Positions 35,928-48,692 of a stretch of 64,000 bases of DNA are shown piece after piece (the stretch's first letter is position 1; each line of letters starts with the position of its first letter). The stretch is taken from positions 21,862,820 through 21,926,819 of the forward strand of contig CM040103.1 of assembly GCA_022496805.1 (NCBI GenBank). The letters are read 5' to 3'. Source of the stretch: Pohlia nutans (taxonomy: Eukaryota > Streptophyta > Bryopsida > Bryales > Mniaceae). Position numbers and translations under genes: made by a program. Under the pieces are notes generated by a model, which saw only the letters and a list, made by a program, of their open reading frames with translations, had not been told where the DNA came from and made no database searches.

Positions 35928-37842
35928 TCTTGAAGCTTCTACAATGCTATTGTTGAAAAAGGTGGACTACACTAATTGCTAAAGAACCTTGTGGAAGTTT
36001 GTGCCTAAACTCTCAAAAATTCAAGAGCTACAATGCCTAAAATCTCAAAAATTACACCATGAATGTAACAAGGTAGGGTGTTAAGTAAAATTCAAGATTT
36101 TCTCTAAACTATTGTAAAATTGCATTGGATGAATGACTTGCAATGGTTATTTTTGTAGTAATGCCTAAAATTTTCAAATTCACTTCTGCAAAATGTCTAC
36201 GTTTTTTTTAAAAAGATCTTCGGATTTGTCTAAATTTCTAGACACGTTAGAATATTAGGTATTTCTTTGCCCAACCTTGGAGATAGATTACAATATTTCT
36301 AAAAATAATTGTTGCAATTTTATTAGAAATTGTTTCTTTATAAAAAAGAAAAGAAAAAGGAACCTTGTATAGTGGAAAAAAGAATCTTGAAGACTATGTG
36401 GGAATAGGGGTATTCACAGTGCCACCAGTTGCTTCACTTGTTGCCCAAATGAGAACTGTGAGAAGAAATAAATGGAAATGAGTCCCTCTATAGGACCCTC
36501 CATTTTCAAGCTTTAAGGTGAGGTGATACGGGAAGGAGGGCTCCTAATTATCATTTAGTCATTTAAAACTACTTTTTATAATAAGATCCCCTCTCTCATG
36601 TCAGCTCACCTTGAGGCTTGAAAACAAGAGGCCCCATAGAAGGACTCATTTTCTTTCTTTTTTTTCTTTCTAAATTTTAGATTACAAGCCATTGAATGAA
36701 GGCATCGAGTGGGCTTCCAATGGATTGGAACTTGGAACTCAAAAGACCCACTCAGTGCGAATATCCCTAGTGTTTCAATTTTCGATTCTTTTTTTTGAAA
36801 AAAAATTAAATGTTTGACAAAAATGTGCCAACCAATGTAAAACAATGCACGTGACACAAAATTATGATTATGAATTTGGGCTATGAATTTCATGAGGGTT
36901 GGTAGCTACCAACTCTCTTATCATAAAAAATTTAAAATTTTATATTATAAATAGAAGATTGAAGAGGATCGGTGACTTTTAACTTCCTTATCATTCAATT
37001 TTGTAGATTTGTTTTGTATAGTGCAAAATTGGCTTACGCATTACACGTGCACTTTCTTTTAGTAGAAGTGGTGTTTACATGTATAAAAACAACTATACAT
37101 ACATTATGAATTGAGTGTACATTCAAACATACAAATGGTAGTGATCGACCCCTATGGTAGCATTGAAATATTCCCCCACTCATGACTTGATGAAGCAGGC
37201 ACAGAAAAAGTATGGGATGATGAAATGGACTCTGATGGAAGGCAAAGCCACTCTGAGATTACCATTTTCCATGGAATGATGCCTTCCACGGGAAATATCA
37301 TTTCGGTAAGAAAAAAACATTGGAAAATTACAAAAATTAAAGGGCATTATAGACACCATGGGTGCAACAATATACATAGTGTCAAAGATGGAATGTCTAG
37401 CACAAACAAAATGAGTTAAACATAAGTCATACTATGTGAGACGCGTAAAAGTGGTACCCATATCAGGCAATTCTTCTTGTATGTAATAGTCACATCAGGC
37501 CAATTCTGCCACTTTCGAGGCATCCCTTAGTGGCAAAATCAGCCATCATTGCCGATAATGTCGGGATGCCTTGGGGAACAAAAATTTACTTTGGGGAACA
37601 AAACTTAACATTGGGGAACGTGACTTTTACGTAAGAGAATGGTGCCTTGTGCCACATTCTGCCATTGAGTTCATTTTCAAGTTCAGCCTTCGGGCCTCAC
37701 TCTCGGAGCTTGCTTGGTGGCAGAATGTGCCACAACGCACCGTACATAAGGTAGCCATTTCTCTATTTATGTGGGTAGGTTAAAAACAGATGTATAGTTG
37801 AGTAAATGCAAAGCAATTGAAGAAGCAAAACCTACTTATGGT
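35928..37842. other. Intergenic sequence with family J copy and hairpin
   Basis: No gene supported. About 37285-37480 is a family J repeat. 37648-37664 and 37718-37734 are inverted repeats (TGTGCCACATTCTGCCA, one mismatch). A weaker GAGGCATCCC/GGGATGCC pair lies at about 37519-37574. Confidence 0.5.
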
Positions 37843-38390
37843 TTAACCCTTTAGCGCGCCGGCGTCCAGATTCTGGACGCCGGATGAATTTCAGCAGCTC
37901 GATTTCTGTAGGTACCGGATGTTTTTCATCCATTTTATTTATTTTTCATTCTTGTGCTAGTTGAATACCATTTGTACGGTATAGATCTTCCAAATAAGAT
38001 AATGTGAATTTTTGAAAAAATACAAAAGTGATTAATGTCAAGTTTCAATCTTAGTTCAAAAAGAAAGACCTTAAATATGATTTTCCATAGTAAGTAGAAT
38101 CAAATAATGGAAACCATACCATCTCGTAGTGCATGTCATTCTAATTTCATTACAATATTTTTAAATTTTTTTGTGTTAATTTTGGATTTTTAATTGAATT
38201 TCAAGAGAAAACCTTGCAAAATTACTTTAAAAATATTAATAATAAATATGATGAATCAAACCGTACGGATGTTATCTACACATTGACATTTGCAACTTTG
38301 TTTTGTACATCAACTCCATTTTCGTTTTTCATCAACCATTTTATAACAAATCTTTGAAAACAGTGTTGAATCGGGACGTTAAAGGGTTAA
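37843..38390. mobile_element. TTAA-flanked MITE, family B
   Basis: 548 bp, ends TTAACCCTTTAGCGCGCC and ACGTTAAAGGGTTAA, palindrome GTCCAGATTCTGGAC near the left end. Nearly the same sequence as 27634-28182, so both probably moved recently. Confidence 0.9.
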
Positions 38391-40517
38391 ACTTCAAAAA
38401 TACGTAACTTACTCATATGGTATAAAAAATACGTATTTCAGTTTGTTAGAATCCTCTTCACAATGCGGACATGATCCACATTTTCTTTGTTTACTTTGTA
38501 ATAAAAAAAACACTAAGTAACCTACGTGGGGTCAGATTCAGACAATATCGTCATTGATAATGAGTTTTTGCATTAGATTTTGATGAGTCCATATCACCCT
38601 AATCCAATCACAAAATGACATGCGGCATCTTTTAATAAAAATTAACTAATTTATGTCAAAATTAACCATGATATATGGTAATTGAAGCCCCAAGGTGCAC
38701 TCTACATTATGTTTGATAATCATTTGTGTTCACTACACCCTCTAAAAACCCCAAGTAAACGAGGGTTTATATGTCTAAAAACTTTTGTATACAAATTCAT
38801 TTCATCCTAAATATATGTTTATGACCCCTAAAGGACCATGGGGGTTCAAGCTTAGCTCTAGTTTTCTTCACTAGCTCTTGTAACAAATTCAATTCCTCAT
38901 TGGTGGGGTAATTTTGACGATTGGCACCATTGAAATTAAAGAAAACTTACATAGCTTCATGTAAAAAATGATTGATGAAATTGCACAATTTTTGAGAAAA
39001 TGCCACCAACGAGAAGATTGATGGAACTCATTTGGGGTATTTTGTACATATGCTGATATTGGATTGGCAAAAAGTGATCCAAAAATTCTAAAATTTTCAC
39101 CATACATAGAGATCATCATTTTGAACATGCAAAAAAAAAATTCACATAATTTGAAGGTGTGAGGAGGAAGAGGGTGATTGCAAGCTATTGTCTACCAAGT
39201 GGAGAGTGCAGCTTGTGCAACTAAGGGCCGTACAACTCATGCACTAGCTTTGTAATGTACACCTCTCAACTTTCAATTAGATCAAAAATTTCACCATTCC
39301 AATTAGGGTTTATGCTAATACTTTTACTTTAGCAATTGTTAAGTTAATTTCAAGACTTTGGGTTTTATTCAACAGCTTTTTTTGTTTTTTGCCCAGCAAA
39401 GGTAATTAGAGCCTTTTTTACATAACATCCTTAGCTAGGCTTTATGAAAAATTCATTTCATATCCCACCTTTGAAATTAAACCATTATTTCATTTCCAAA
39501 AAAAAAATCCAAAAAAAAAGTTTTAACTGCACGAAAACCTTAAAAAACAAAAACATCACAAAAAAATTAATTAAAAAAAAGTGAGCGCAATACCAAAAAT
39601 AATAAAATATGGTAGCTTTGTACATACTTGTGGTATGTTGCTATAAATTTTTGAAGTTCAAATTTGACCCCCTTCTAGCATTTCCCATAAAATAGGTGCA
39701 CTTTTGACAAGCAACACGCTACCAAATCCAAGTAGAAATGCTTAATTTGAATAGAAAGATTGAAATTTTGCAAACTTTATTGTGGTAAACATCTTAATTT
39801 TGGAATTTTAGAAACAATGCAATTTGTTTCGTCACAAAATTCCATCCCAATATTTATTGATGATTTTCCAAAGATTAGGGAAGTGCACCAATTCGTAAAC
39901 CGCGACAAAAAGCTTGGGTGACCGTAGCTTGCAACCACCCAAGATTTGAGGGTCTGAAGTGACACCAAGATATCATCCTTGCAGCCCAAAAAAAATTACC
40001 AACAATCACACACTTTGTGAATTTTCAATCAAGGAGTACCCACAAATTAAGCTCTCGAAAAGAAGTAGGGTCTCTTTGTTGCTAACCCTACATTTCAAGG
40101 CCCAACAACTTGAATTTCCTCACTTTCTAGTTCCAAAAGTAGCATGGTGGTGTTATGGTTCTTTAGGGATTAATGTAAGTGTACATCAATATTTTCAGCT
40201 CTAAATATGTTTATTGTATGTATACTTTGTATGGCAATGTTCAAATTAATACACTTTTGTGCACTCACATATGCTTTCACAAATTTAACATAGGGCATTC
40301 CTCGGATTGAAAGCTAGGGGAATGGGGAAATTACCTTATATGATATCTGCTTTCATTTTTTATCCCTTTTTCTTAACACCAATGAATAAAAACCTCAAGG
40401 GCAAGTTTGTGTGTTGATCATGTCGCCTTGCTACCCATGTTGTTGAAGCATAGATAGAAGAATTATCCCAGCAATACACTCTTCATTCATGATGAGTGGT
40501 TTTTTAGGCCATCGTTA
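38391..40517. other. Intergenic sequence
   Basis: No gene supported. A lone family E-like start (GACCCCTAAAGGACCATGG) lies at about 38822. A-rich tracts around 39490-39600. Confidence 0.45.
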
Positions 40518-41452
40518 TTAACCCTTTGACGCGCCTACGTTCATATAATAAACAAAAAACAGTCCATATAATAAACAACAAACAGATTGCAACCTTTCTC
40601 AGCACTATATCATGTACAATTTTTCATCCATCCAAATTTCTCTTAGCTCTTGTGCTAGTTGACTATTGTTTGTACGGTATGGATCTTCAAATTAAGATTG
40701 TGATGTTTTGAAAAACAACACATTTGATTTACGTCAAGTCTCATTCTTAGTTCAAAAAGTGAGACTTTAAATATGATTTTCCAAAATAAGTAGAATCAAA
40801 TAATGGAAATCATACTATCTAGTAGTGCATGTTATTTCAATTTCATTACAATATTTTCTAATTTTCTTGGTGTTAATTTGGGATTTTAATTTAATTTCAA
40901 GAGAAACCTTGCAAAATTAATTTAATATTTCTTTATAAATTTTTTTTGAATCCAATTGTGGAGATGTGATCTTCACATTGACATTTACAACTTAGGGCCA
41001 CTTCACACTATGGCCAAAGGTCGAGAGGCCGTCAATTTCCACCAATCAAATTGCAAGAAACCATGGATTCGGCCTCTCGACCCTTCACACTAGAGGCCAA
41101 AGTCCAACGGCCGTCGCTCTCCAAAATGCCTACGTGGGAGTACTTTTTGACCAAGGCAACGGCCTCTTGAAAGGAAGTTTGGGTCGAACGGGAATGGAAA
41201 CCCAAACTATAGTCAAGAAGCTGTTGATTACTTTTTATAAAAAATGAAAACTATGTTTTATTGCCTATTTTCATCAGATTTCTTTGGACTCTGAACAAAG
41301 TTTGAACTCTTAACCCCACGGCCTCTGGACTTGGACGGCCATAGTGTGAAGCAAACCTTAGCTTTGTACATCAACTCCATTTTTTATTTTCATCAAAATA
41401 ATTTGTAATGAATCTTTGAAAACAATGTTGAATCGGGATGTTAAAAGGTTAA
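40518..41452. mobile_element. Older family B element carrying a PIF/Harbinger-like MITE
   Basis: Ends TTAACCCTTTGACGCGCC and GGGATGTTAAAAGGTTAA. The body follows family B but is more diverged, and is split at 40995-41357 by another MITE with a TTA duplication. Confidence 0.78.
40995..41357. mobile_element. PIF/Harbinger-like MITE, family I
   Basis: 363 bp, flanked by TTA at 40992-40994 and 41358-41360. Ends GGGCCACTTCACACTATGGCC and GGCCATAGTGTGAAGC. Comparison with uninterrupted family B copies shows the near-empty site, which supports the 3-bp TTA duplication typical of PIF/Harbinger. Second copy at 59128-59569. Confidence 0.85.
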
Positions 41453-41835
41453 TATTAATCCAGCTAGAAAATATGTGCCCCCATGGTTACAAAAGAATAA
41501 TATTTATAGAAGAATAATATCACTCTTTCAGCCTGCAGCCACGTTATGATGGAGGTGGTGGTCAGCAATTTATTTTTATTTTTCATCCAAATACAAGTGT
41601 TCATCCATATAATCATACATATACATATGTTCATCCGTGTGATCATCCATATACATGTGTGCATCCATAACATTATCTATCACAAGGCACTTGGATCCAA
41701 ATACTGACGATTATAGAATATGTCTTAGAGGACTTTGGCCATTTCATCCCATTTTTAGTATAAATTTAGTACTCCCAAAATCAGTTATGATAAGCTGGTC
41801 TTCTCTGGTTTTTGGTGTGTGCTACAATACCTTCA
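41453..41835. repeat. CATCCATATACA minisatellite and spacer
   Basis: 41583-41672 holds about four degenerate units of roughly 24 bp of the type ATCATCCATATACATGTGTTC. The rest is spacer without a gene. Confidence 0.55.
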
Positions 41836-42384
41836 TTAACCCTTTAACGTCCCGATTCAACACTGTTTTCAAAGATTTGTTATAAAATGGTTGATGAAAA
41901 ACGGAAATGGAGTTGATGTACAAAACAAAGTTGTAAATGTCAATGTGTAGATAACATCCGTACAATTGGATTCATCATATTTATTATTAATATTTTTAAA
42001 GTAATTTTGCAAGGTTTTCTTTTGAAATTCAATTAAAAATCCAAAATTAACTTAAATTTTTAAAAAAAAATTGTAATGAAATTAGAATGACATGCACTAC
42101 GAGATGGTATGGTTTCCATTATTTGACTCTACTTACTGTGGAAAATCATATTTAAGGTCTTTCTTTTTGAACTAAGATTGAAACTTGACATTAATCACTT
42201 TTGTAAATATTCAAAAATTCACGTTATCTTATTTGGAAGATCCATACCGTACAAATGGTACTCAACTAGCACAAGAATGAAAAATAAAATAAAATGAATG
42301 AAAAACATCCGGTACCTACAGAAAACGAGCTGCTGAAATTCATCCGGCGTCCAGAATCTGGACGCCGGCGCGCTAAAGGGTTAA
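41836..42384. mobile_element. TTAA-flanked MITE, family B, reverse orientation
   Basis: Ends TTAACCCTTTAACGTCCCG and CGCGCTAAAGGGTTAA; the GTCCAGAATCTGGAC palindrome is near the right end. Close to the copies at 27634 and 37843, inverted. Confidence 0.9.
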
Positions 42385-43321
42385 TTCAATGGAGCTTCAT
42401 CCTCTGTCTTGTCTCAAAAATAAAAATAAAAATCAGATAAGATTACAGTGAAAAAAAATTTGGCTGTTGGTGGTAACTTAGCTTAGCTCGCAACTAGGTG
42501 TATTTGTCCGATGACCTATATTGATTCTGTGTTCCAGGTTATGATTGAGCATAACTGCCATCTGCAGTTTCATGCCTTCCTCCTTGTGCTTAGAAACATA
42601 GGCCTGTCCTCCTTTTGCTTAGACCCCATTATGCCATCTAATTTTTGGGGTGGGGTTTTGAACAAATGAACTCTCCTATCGTAGGAGGAGTCCGCTTCTG
42701 GGCAATGAATTTTTTTTCTTTCCTTTTTATATAAATGTTAAAGAAAACACTTTCATAACATTCTTTAGCTAGTATTGCAGCTTCCTTGTGCAAAGCATCA
42801 ACATCTGAACACGTAATTGATAATGTGGAGTAGGGAGAAACTATTAAATGAAAGTTTGTTGAAGTGCCTTCCCAACTTTAGCTTAACACCTAAACGAGGT
42901 TGCCTTGTCCATACAGGCAGCATACAGAGAGGAAAAAAGAAATACATTGCGCAACTACTGTCTACCAATATGTCGTATGAGGCCAATTTTTTTTTTAACA
43001 TACAAGACCTAAATGGGAGTGTGTTGTGAAATTTTCATAAATGTCTAGAGGCTACAATGCTTGAAAGAATTTCTTGTATAAATGAAGGAAGACAGTAGCC
43101 ATAGACCACATTATAGTTCTTGCCTGCATTAGGGGGTTAAAATGGCTTTGATCTCCAAAAGATTACGATTCCTGCAATGATTTTGGCTTGCAACGTTGAT
43201 TCCTAACGGTGAACAATGAACTAATAAAGAATGTTGTGCTACTCAAGCTCAAATTTTTGTTAATTTTTTTTAATAGTATAATAGTACACCATGCATGCAA
43301 TGAAGGATGGTCCCTCCACAT
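42385..43321. other. Intergenic sequence
   Basis: No gene supported. Confidence 0.45.
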
Positions 43322-43554
43322 TTAACCCTTAAAGGGCTCATGGGGATAGTAGATACGTTGGTGTATATTTGAAATTTTCTCTAATTAGAAAGTTCCAAAT
43401 TGAGATCCCAATAGCTCATTAAAATCATGTTGATGTGAATTTTAACTTCACTTTTGATCTTAAACCCATAGGAGGTGTGGAACCATGCCAAATACCATAG
43501 AATATTATTGTATAATATTGGTTGGAAACGGCTCTTTGGACCTTTTAGGGTTAA
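43322..43554. mobile_element. TTAA-flanked MITE, family H
   Basis: 233 bp, ends TTAACCCTTAAAGGGC and GGACCTTTTAGGGTTAA. Matches 35712-35927 in reverse orientation. Confidence 0.75.
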
Positions 43555-44385
43555 GCATTGTGATTGTGTCACAATATTAGTGTTTAACTTCAAGAAGCGA
43601 GAGAAAAAATTAGACATGTGTAAGCTCCACCAAAGAATGAAGATTTTATTTTTCTTTACAATTTTTAGGAGAACTCTTGAAGACAAGCAAAAAGTTGATG
43701 GATAAATGCATGAAACACTTGAACTATTTTGATGTCACAAATGGTGTGCATTATGTGTCTTGTATCATAACCCCAATCATAACTTTTGAAGTGATGACTC
43801 GTGGGTAAAGCCCGAATTAAGAGGAAAGATTGACATTATCCTAGTTTTTATTTTATATATCTAAAAGAAAATTAATATTTCTTAATTTTAATTTTGCTAA
43901 TTTTGCTTTCGCTTTCCATGGTTTTTAATACTTTCAAGCATTCAAAGTAAGAAATCTAGAGGTCACCTTTTGAAAGTATATTTTTGCACTAAATCTTCAT
44001 ATATAATGCAAAGGGCACTTTAAAATAGCAGATTTCATGTCCTCTGCACAACTACAACAAAAGCTCTCTTACGCACGCATTTTTAAACATTTAGAAATAT
44101 TATCTCATTATTATTTTCAGTTAGGATTCCAATTCCATCAATTTACAAAAAAAAAAAAATTAAAAAAAAATTCACTATTTTCTAACAATTTAAACACCAA
44201 AGTAACTAATTTTCAAAAACTCCATTAACTTATATTGTGCACAACTTTTGGAGATTTATTTATCCTATTTTTTAGGATAAAATATTTTTAAAGTTCTACA
44301 AATATTTCCAATATTTTATTTTGTGTTTAGATATTTTTCCAAAAGCTCATAGCAATCTTAGTACTACCTCCGTATGCGACAAATA
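43555..44385. other. AT-rich intergenic sequence
   Basis: No gene supported. Near 44368 the text TACTACCTCCGTATG has an approximate inverse match at about 45340-45366 (ATAGATGGAGGTA), possibly an older TA element into which the next one inserted. Confidence 0.4.
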
Positions 44386-45327
44386 CCGTAGTTTAATAAC
44401 AGGTTTGGCACAAAATAATTCTAAAAATAGATGCCTTAAATTTTGGAATATTGTTGGCATTTTTTGCCGAATATAATATTAATTCTTTTTCAAAATTGCC
44501 GAAAAGTAAGAAATTTTTACTTCTCACTAAATTTTTACTTACAGTGGATGCATGTGTGAATTTTGGAGGAGAGAAGGTGCTCTTTTTGTAACCAAGCTCA
44601 CTTACATTAGTCCACAAAGAATATGGGTTAAGAAGTAGCAAAATTGTAGGTGAGGCTTTTCAAATGTGTTGTACACAGATTTTTGGAGTCCAATTGAGCA
44701 TAGAAGATGAAGTTATATAGAATTTTGTTCAACTAACAAAAGTTGAGAAATCAATCTTTCTTCCATCTCCCAACAAGTTTTGTGTCAAAATAAGTCTTTA
44801 TGCAAAAGATATGGACAAAACATTGCAGCCGTGTAAAGATCAAAAAATTAAAATGCGTTCACAACAGATTTTCAGAGCTCATTTGTGCATAGAAGAGCAA
44901 CTTTCTTGGAATTTAGTTGGTTTAAGAAAAGTTTAGAAATCAAGTAATCTTTCACCTTCAACAAATTTTATGTCATTTGAAGACTCTAAGCAAACGTTGT
45001 GCGTGTTATAAAAATGAAGACTAACTAGGTGCTTCACCTCAAAGTTTACATATCCCATATGCATTGTTGGACACAACTCCACTCCACTTGCATAAAGCAT
45101 AGAGCATTCTAACCTCTTCACCCACATCTTACTTGTCATCCAATGCAAGAGAGTTGTATGTGATGAAAACTTAATTAAAAAATTAAAAAAGGATTTAGGG
45201 AGAATTTTTAAAAATTAAAGAGAAATTGCTGAAAATATGAATATACTATTTCTAGGTTCCGAACCTACTTTTTGAACTTTAATTAAATATTAGGTAGCAA
45301 GTTGCCAAACCTACTAGTAAACTACGG
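44386..45327. mobile_element. TA-flanked inverted-repeat element
   Basis: 942 bp flanked by TA. Ends CCGTAGTTTAATAACAGGTTTGGCA (left, first 20 shown: CCGTAGTTTAATAACAGGTT) and its near inverse on the right. TA duplication and size suggest a non-autonomous Tc1/mariner-type element. Non-coding. Confidence 0.72.
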
Positions 45328-45803
45328 TAGTACAAGTATTTTATGCTTTCTCCATAGATGGAGGTATGTGGCTTTGGAACCCATGGGACATGATGACAAG
45401 ACATTAAAAAAAAATTAAAAAAACTTTAAGATAACTTAAGTGCTCAAAGCGTTTGATGCTAAGAGGAGAACAAAGAAACAAATAGAAAAAAAAAAAAAAG
45501 AGAAAAAATCTAGGGAGCCTTTTCCCTCTAATTCTTCTTATTACTTCATAATTTAGGGTATGGTGTTGTGTGCTTTAGGTTTTATTTCCCTTTATTTTAT
45601 TTAATAAAGGACGGATGTTTCTATTTGTTTTCAAAATAGAATAAAAACTAAGTAGCATTGCCCGATTGACCATTCTGCAAGTTGATGATATTGGAGTGAA
45701 AGGGACCAAGGCACGTACAAAAAAACTTTCACATAGATATCCTTGTCACTCTTTCATCCATTGTTGAATATCATGTCCTACAACGTGAACAAAGTATAAA
45801 TCT
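45328..45803. other. AT-rich intergenic sequence
   Basis: No gene supported. Confidence 0.4.
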
Positions 45804-46215
45804 TTAACCTTTTAGTGTCTATGAGATATTTCGTCACTGCTTGGTGTTTTCTTGATATAGCTCTAAATTTGTTGTGAATGGGACTTGGTTGTCTCAAAAA
45901 TAGAAGAGGGGATCTCCGATGTGCATCTTATGAATTTTTATTTTTATTTTATTTTATTTGGATTTGTGAAGTTGTCAAAATACCTATGTACTGTACAAAC
46001 ACCAAAACATTGCAAATACGTCAAAATTCAATAAATACTTACAAATACAACACATGTACTATGCAATACTTATTGTGTTTGAACTTTGGTTATCTTGTGT
46101 TTTTTTTTAAATTGTGTTCTCTTGTTCATACTCATGCTTCATTAGTGTATGTATTCTCATCTTGACCAATGTACCAACTCCTTTTATGTTTTAACATGAA
46201 GATTTATTACATGTA
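45804..46215. mobile_element. Diverged family C element, right end lost
   Basis: Starts TTAACCTTTTAGTGTC. Contains AATAAATACTTACAAATACAAC and other phrases of the element at 16687-17495. The right terminus is not recognisable; end approximate. Confidence 0.55.
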
Positions 46216-46713
46216 CCATATATATACTTCATGTGTGAACTTTGAAATTCTTTGAAAAACTGAGTCATCATCAAAAGGTGGTATCGAAAATTGTTCCGAG
46301 AAGATATTGAAGATGCAAGTCACATCCAAATTTTTAGTTTAGTTTTTTTAAATTTTAATTTATTAAACTCTCGGAATGAAGTTCAACTGAGAGAGGTTTG
46401 TGCACACACTCAATGACATTGCAAGTATGACTACAAATACAAGACATAATTTTGCAAATGAACGGTCGAATTTACACAAGCCTTTAATATAATGCGTGAA
46501 ATTTAAGAACATTCGATTTAATACAGTAGGATTCTTTTTTAAGCAATCCATATGTGCAAAAATGCCACTCATCCAAAAGCACCTCCTGAAAATTGAACTT
46601 CGTGGAAAACTGACATGGGCTCTCAGGGGTCAAAAACAACTTTCCTACTTTTGACCAACCACATTGCTAGAATTCTTAAATATGGTTTAAACATCTTGCC
46701 TTCCAAACAAATA
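46216..46713. other. Intergenic sequence
   Basis: No gene supported. Confidence 0.4.
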
Positions 46714-46975
46714 TTAACCCCTAAAGAATCAAGAAGCCCAGTTTGAGTTTTAGGTTTTTTTTTAATTTTTTAATTTTTTAACAATTTTGAGTAGATCTTG
46801 TGTGGACTTTCAATTTCATTTATTTATTACATCATTGAGTTTGGTGCTATGAAATTTGGTCCCATCTCTATTATATTTTCAACAAGATAATCACATGAGT
46901 TTGTCATTTTAAACTATAAATCCTTAGGGGATAATAGTACTTAGGGTCTTAGGATCTTAGTCTTTTAAGGGATAA
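46714..46975. mobile_element. Family E element, degraded right end
   Basis: Starts TTAACCCCTAAAGAATC. The family E interior follows, ending near CTTTTAAGGGATAATAG, where the TTAA has been lost. Confidence 0.6.
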
Positions 46976-47256
46976 TAGTACCATAAGTGGAACTAGAAAA
47001 AAAATAGCAAGAACCTATCGGGGCTCTGCTCATTAGTTGTATCAAGAGATTCTATAGAAATGAAGAATTCCAACCATGGTTTTCATTTTTTATTTTTTTT
47101 CTTCTTTTCTAGCTACTTGAAGCTAAACTGCAATATTGTGGCATAGTCACAATGGTCTAAATATGGTGGGACCATCCTTGGGTGCACATGCACCAAGAAC
47201 CGCTACAATGCATAAAAAAACCTTGATTCCAACTTCTGCAAAATATAAACAGCAGA

Positions 47257-47535
47257 GGGGTTCTTTACACTAGTGACCAAGGGCCGTGGCCAAGGGAAAT
47301 TTTGCACAATGATTGGAGGATAAGAGTCGGCCGCTCCAAGTACACTTTACACTAGCCATAAAAGGATAAAGTGACCAAGACTAAAAATGGATGAGAAAAT
47401 GACATGGAATCCTACATGTCCAGAAATGGATAAGGTTTCGTAGTGACCCGGACAATGTGGCGAGACCACCAAAAGAGGTTCTCTCGCCACAATATCCAGG
47501 TGACCAAGAGCTGAAAAAGCCAAGAACCAATGGAA
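47257..47535. mobile_element. Degraded Harbinger-related segment
   Basis: GGGTTCTTTACACTAGTGACC near 47257-47278 matches the terminal sequence of the Harbinger copies at 47655 and 50268. CAGGTGACCAAGAGC near 47500 may be its inner or far end. No coding sequence. Confidence 0.5.
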
Positions 47536-47654
47536 TTTTTTTTTCAAATAATTAAAAAAAAAAAAATTGCCTACATTTTTTTGCTCAACTGTTTTTACTG
47601 CTGCAGGGCGGCTATCTGTCTTTCCAAGATGAAAACAAACCGTTAAGTCTTTAA

Positions 47655-48367
47655 GGGGGTCTTTACACTAGTCACCAAGAGCCGGGATAGATAATTCTCT
47701 TGGTCACGGCCCTTGGTCAAGAGCCATGACCAAGAGCCAACTTTCCCATCCATTGGTCACCAACAATAGTGTAAACTTGGACCAAAGGGAAGGTGGGCTA
47801 AATTTTTTAATGTATTTTTGAAAATAGTAGATTTGATAACTTATTTTTCTTTTGCACTCCTCTTCTTGGTCTTCTTCTCTCTCTTCTTCTCCCTTTCCTC
47901 TCTTCTCTTGTTTTCACTCATCTTCTCACCTTGTACTGGAATTTGAGCAATTAGGGCTGTAATGGAGGAGAGGAAGAGGGACCTTGTATTGGCGTTGGGA
48001 TTGTATATGTGCTTATATACGATAGTACAACATGTTGTGAATATGCAATCTCTGATTTTGCAAGGAAAATGGGAGAAATTTGCCAATTTGAGCATTTTGT
48101 GCAAGAGCATGGGACGTGAGGAGCGTAGTATTTGGAGTCATGCACGACAAGTTGGGTTTACGGATCGTTTCTTGTTGGGTTCTATTATAGAGAAGATGTA
48201 TAAGCAAAGAACTCGGATTAGCCATGGTACATTCAGATTTCTTTGTGAAAAATTGGATCCATTTCTGAAAAAGAAGGATACACGTATGAGGGCTGCTATT
48301 TCTGTTGAAACTAGGATTGCGGTTTCTTTGTGCAGATTGGGTACTGGAAATGGATTGTTGCTTGTAG
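47655..48367 (+). mobile_element. PIF/Harbinger element, 5' fragment (copy 1)
   Basis: Follows TAA with the terminus GGGGGTCTTTACACTAGTCA, then a subterminal region with repeated TTGGTCA and CCAAGAGCC, then the start of a transposase. It stops abruptly at 48367, mid-gene. Over about 700 bp it differs from copy 2 at only a few bases. Confidence 0.85.
47962..48367 (+). pseudogene. Harbinger transposase, N-terminal fragment (copy 1)
   Basis: ATG at 47962 opens 135 codons (MEERKRDLVLALG...; then TFRFLCEKLDPFLKKKDTRM and ISVETRIAVSLCRLGTGNG), the N-terminal helix-turn-helix-like part that precedes the DDE domain in PIF/Harbinger transposases. The homology ends at the TAG trinucleotide 48365-48367. 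No DDE residues are left. Confidence 0.85.
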
Positions 48368-48417
48368 TATAGAATTAGAAGCTTTCAATGAACACATGTT
48401 GGAGATGTTGGTTTATA

Positions 48418-48692
48418 CCGTAGTAGGAAGGCAGGGTCGGCAGAAAATAATTCCCAAAAAAATGCCGAAAAAATAAATAAATTTATCAAGTATTTTGTCG
48501 AAATCAACAAAAATGAAGTCAACAAAAATTGTAGACAAAAAACAAAGGAAAACGTGTAGCCGCTAGTAAAATTCAATGTTAGTTATTAATAGCCGAATTT
48601 TTAATAATTATTTTTGAAAGTGCTGACCCCTACTTTTCAAACTTTAATTAATTATTTGACATGAAAGTGCCGACCCTGCCTTCCTACTACGG
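48418..48692. mobile_element. TA-flanked MITE
   Basis: 275 bp flanked by TA. Ends CCGTAGTAGGAAGGCAGGGT and the inverse of it on the right. The start resembles the element at 44386-45327. Tc1/mariner-type by its TA duplication. Confidence 0.82.
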
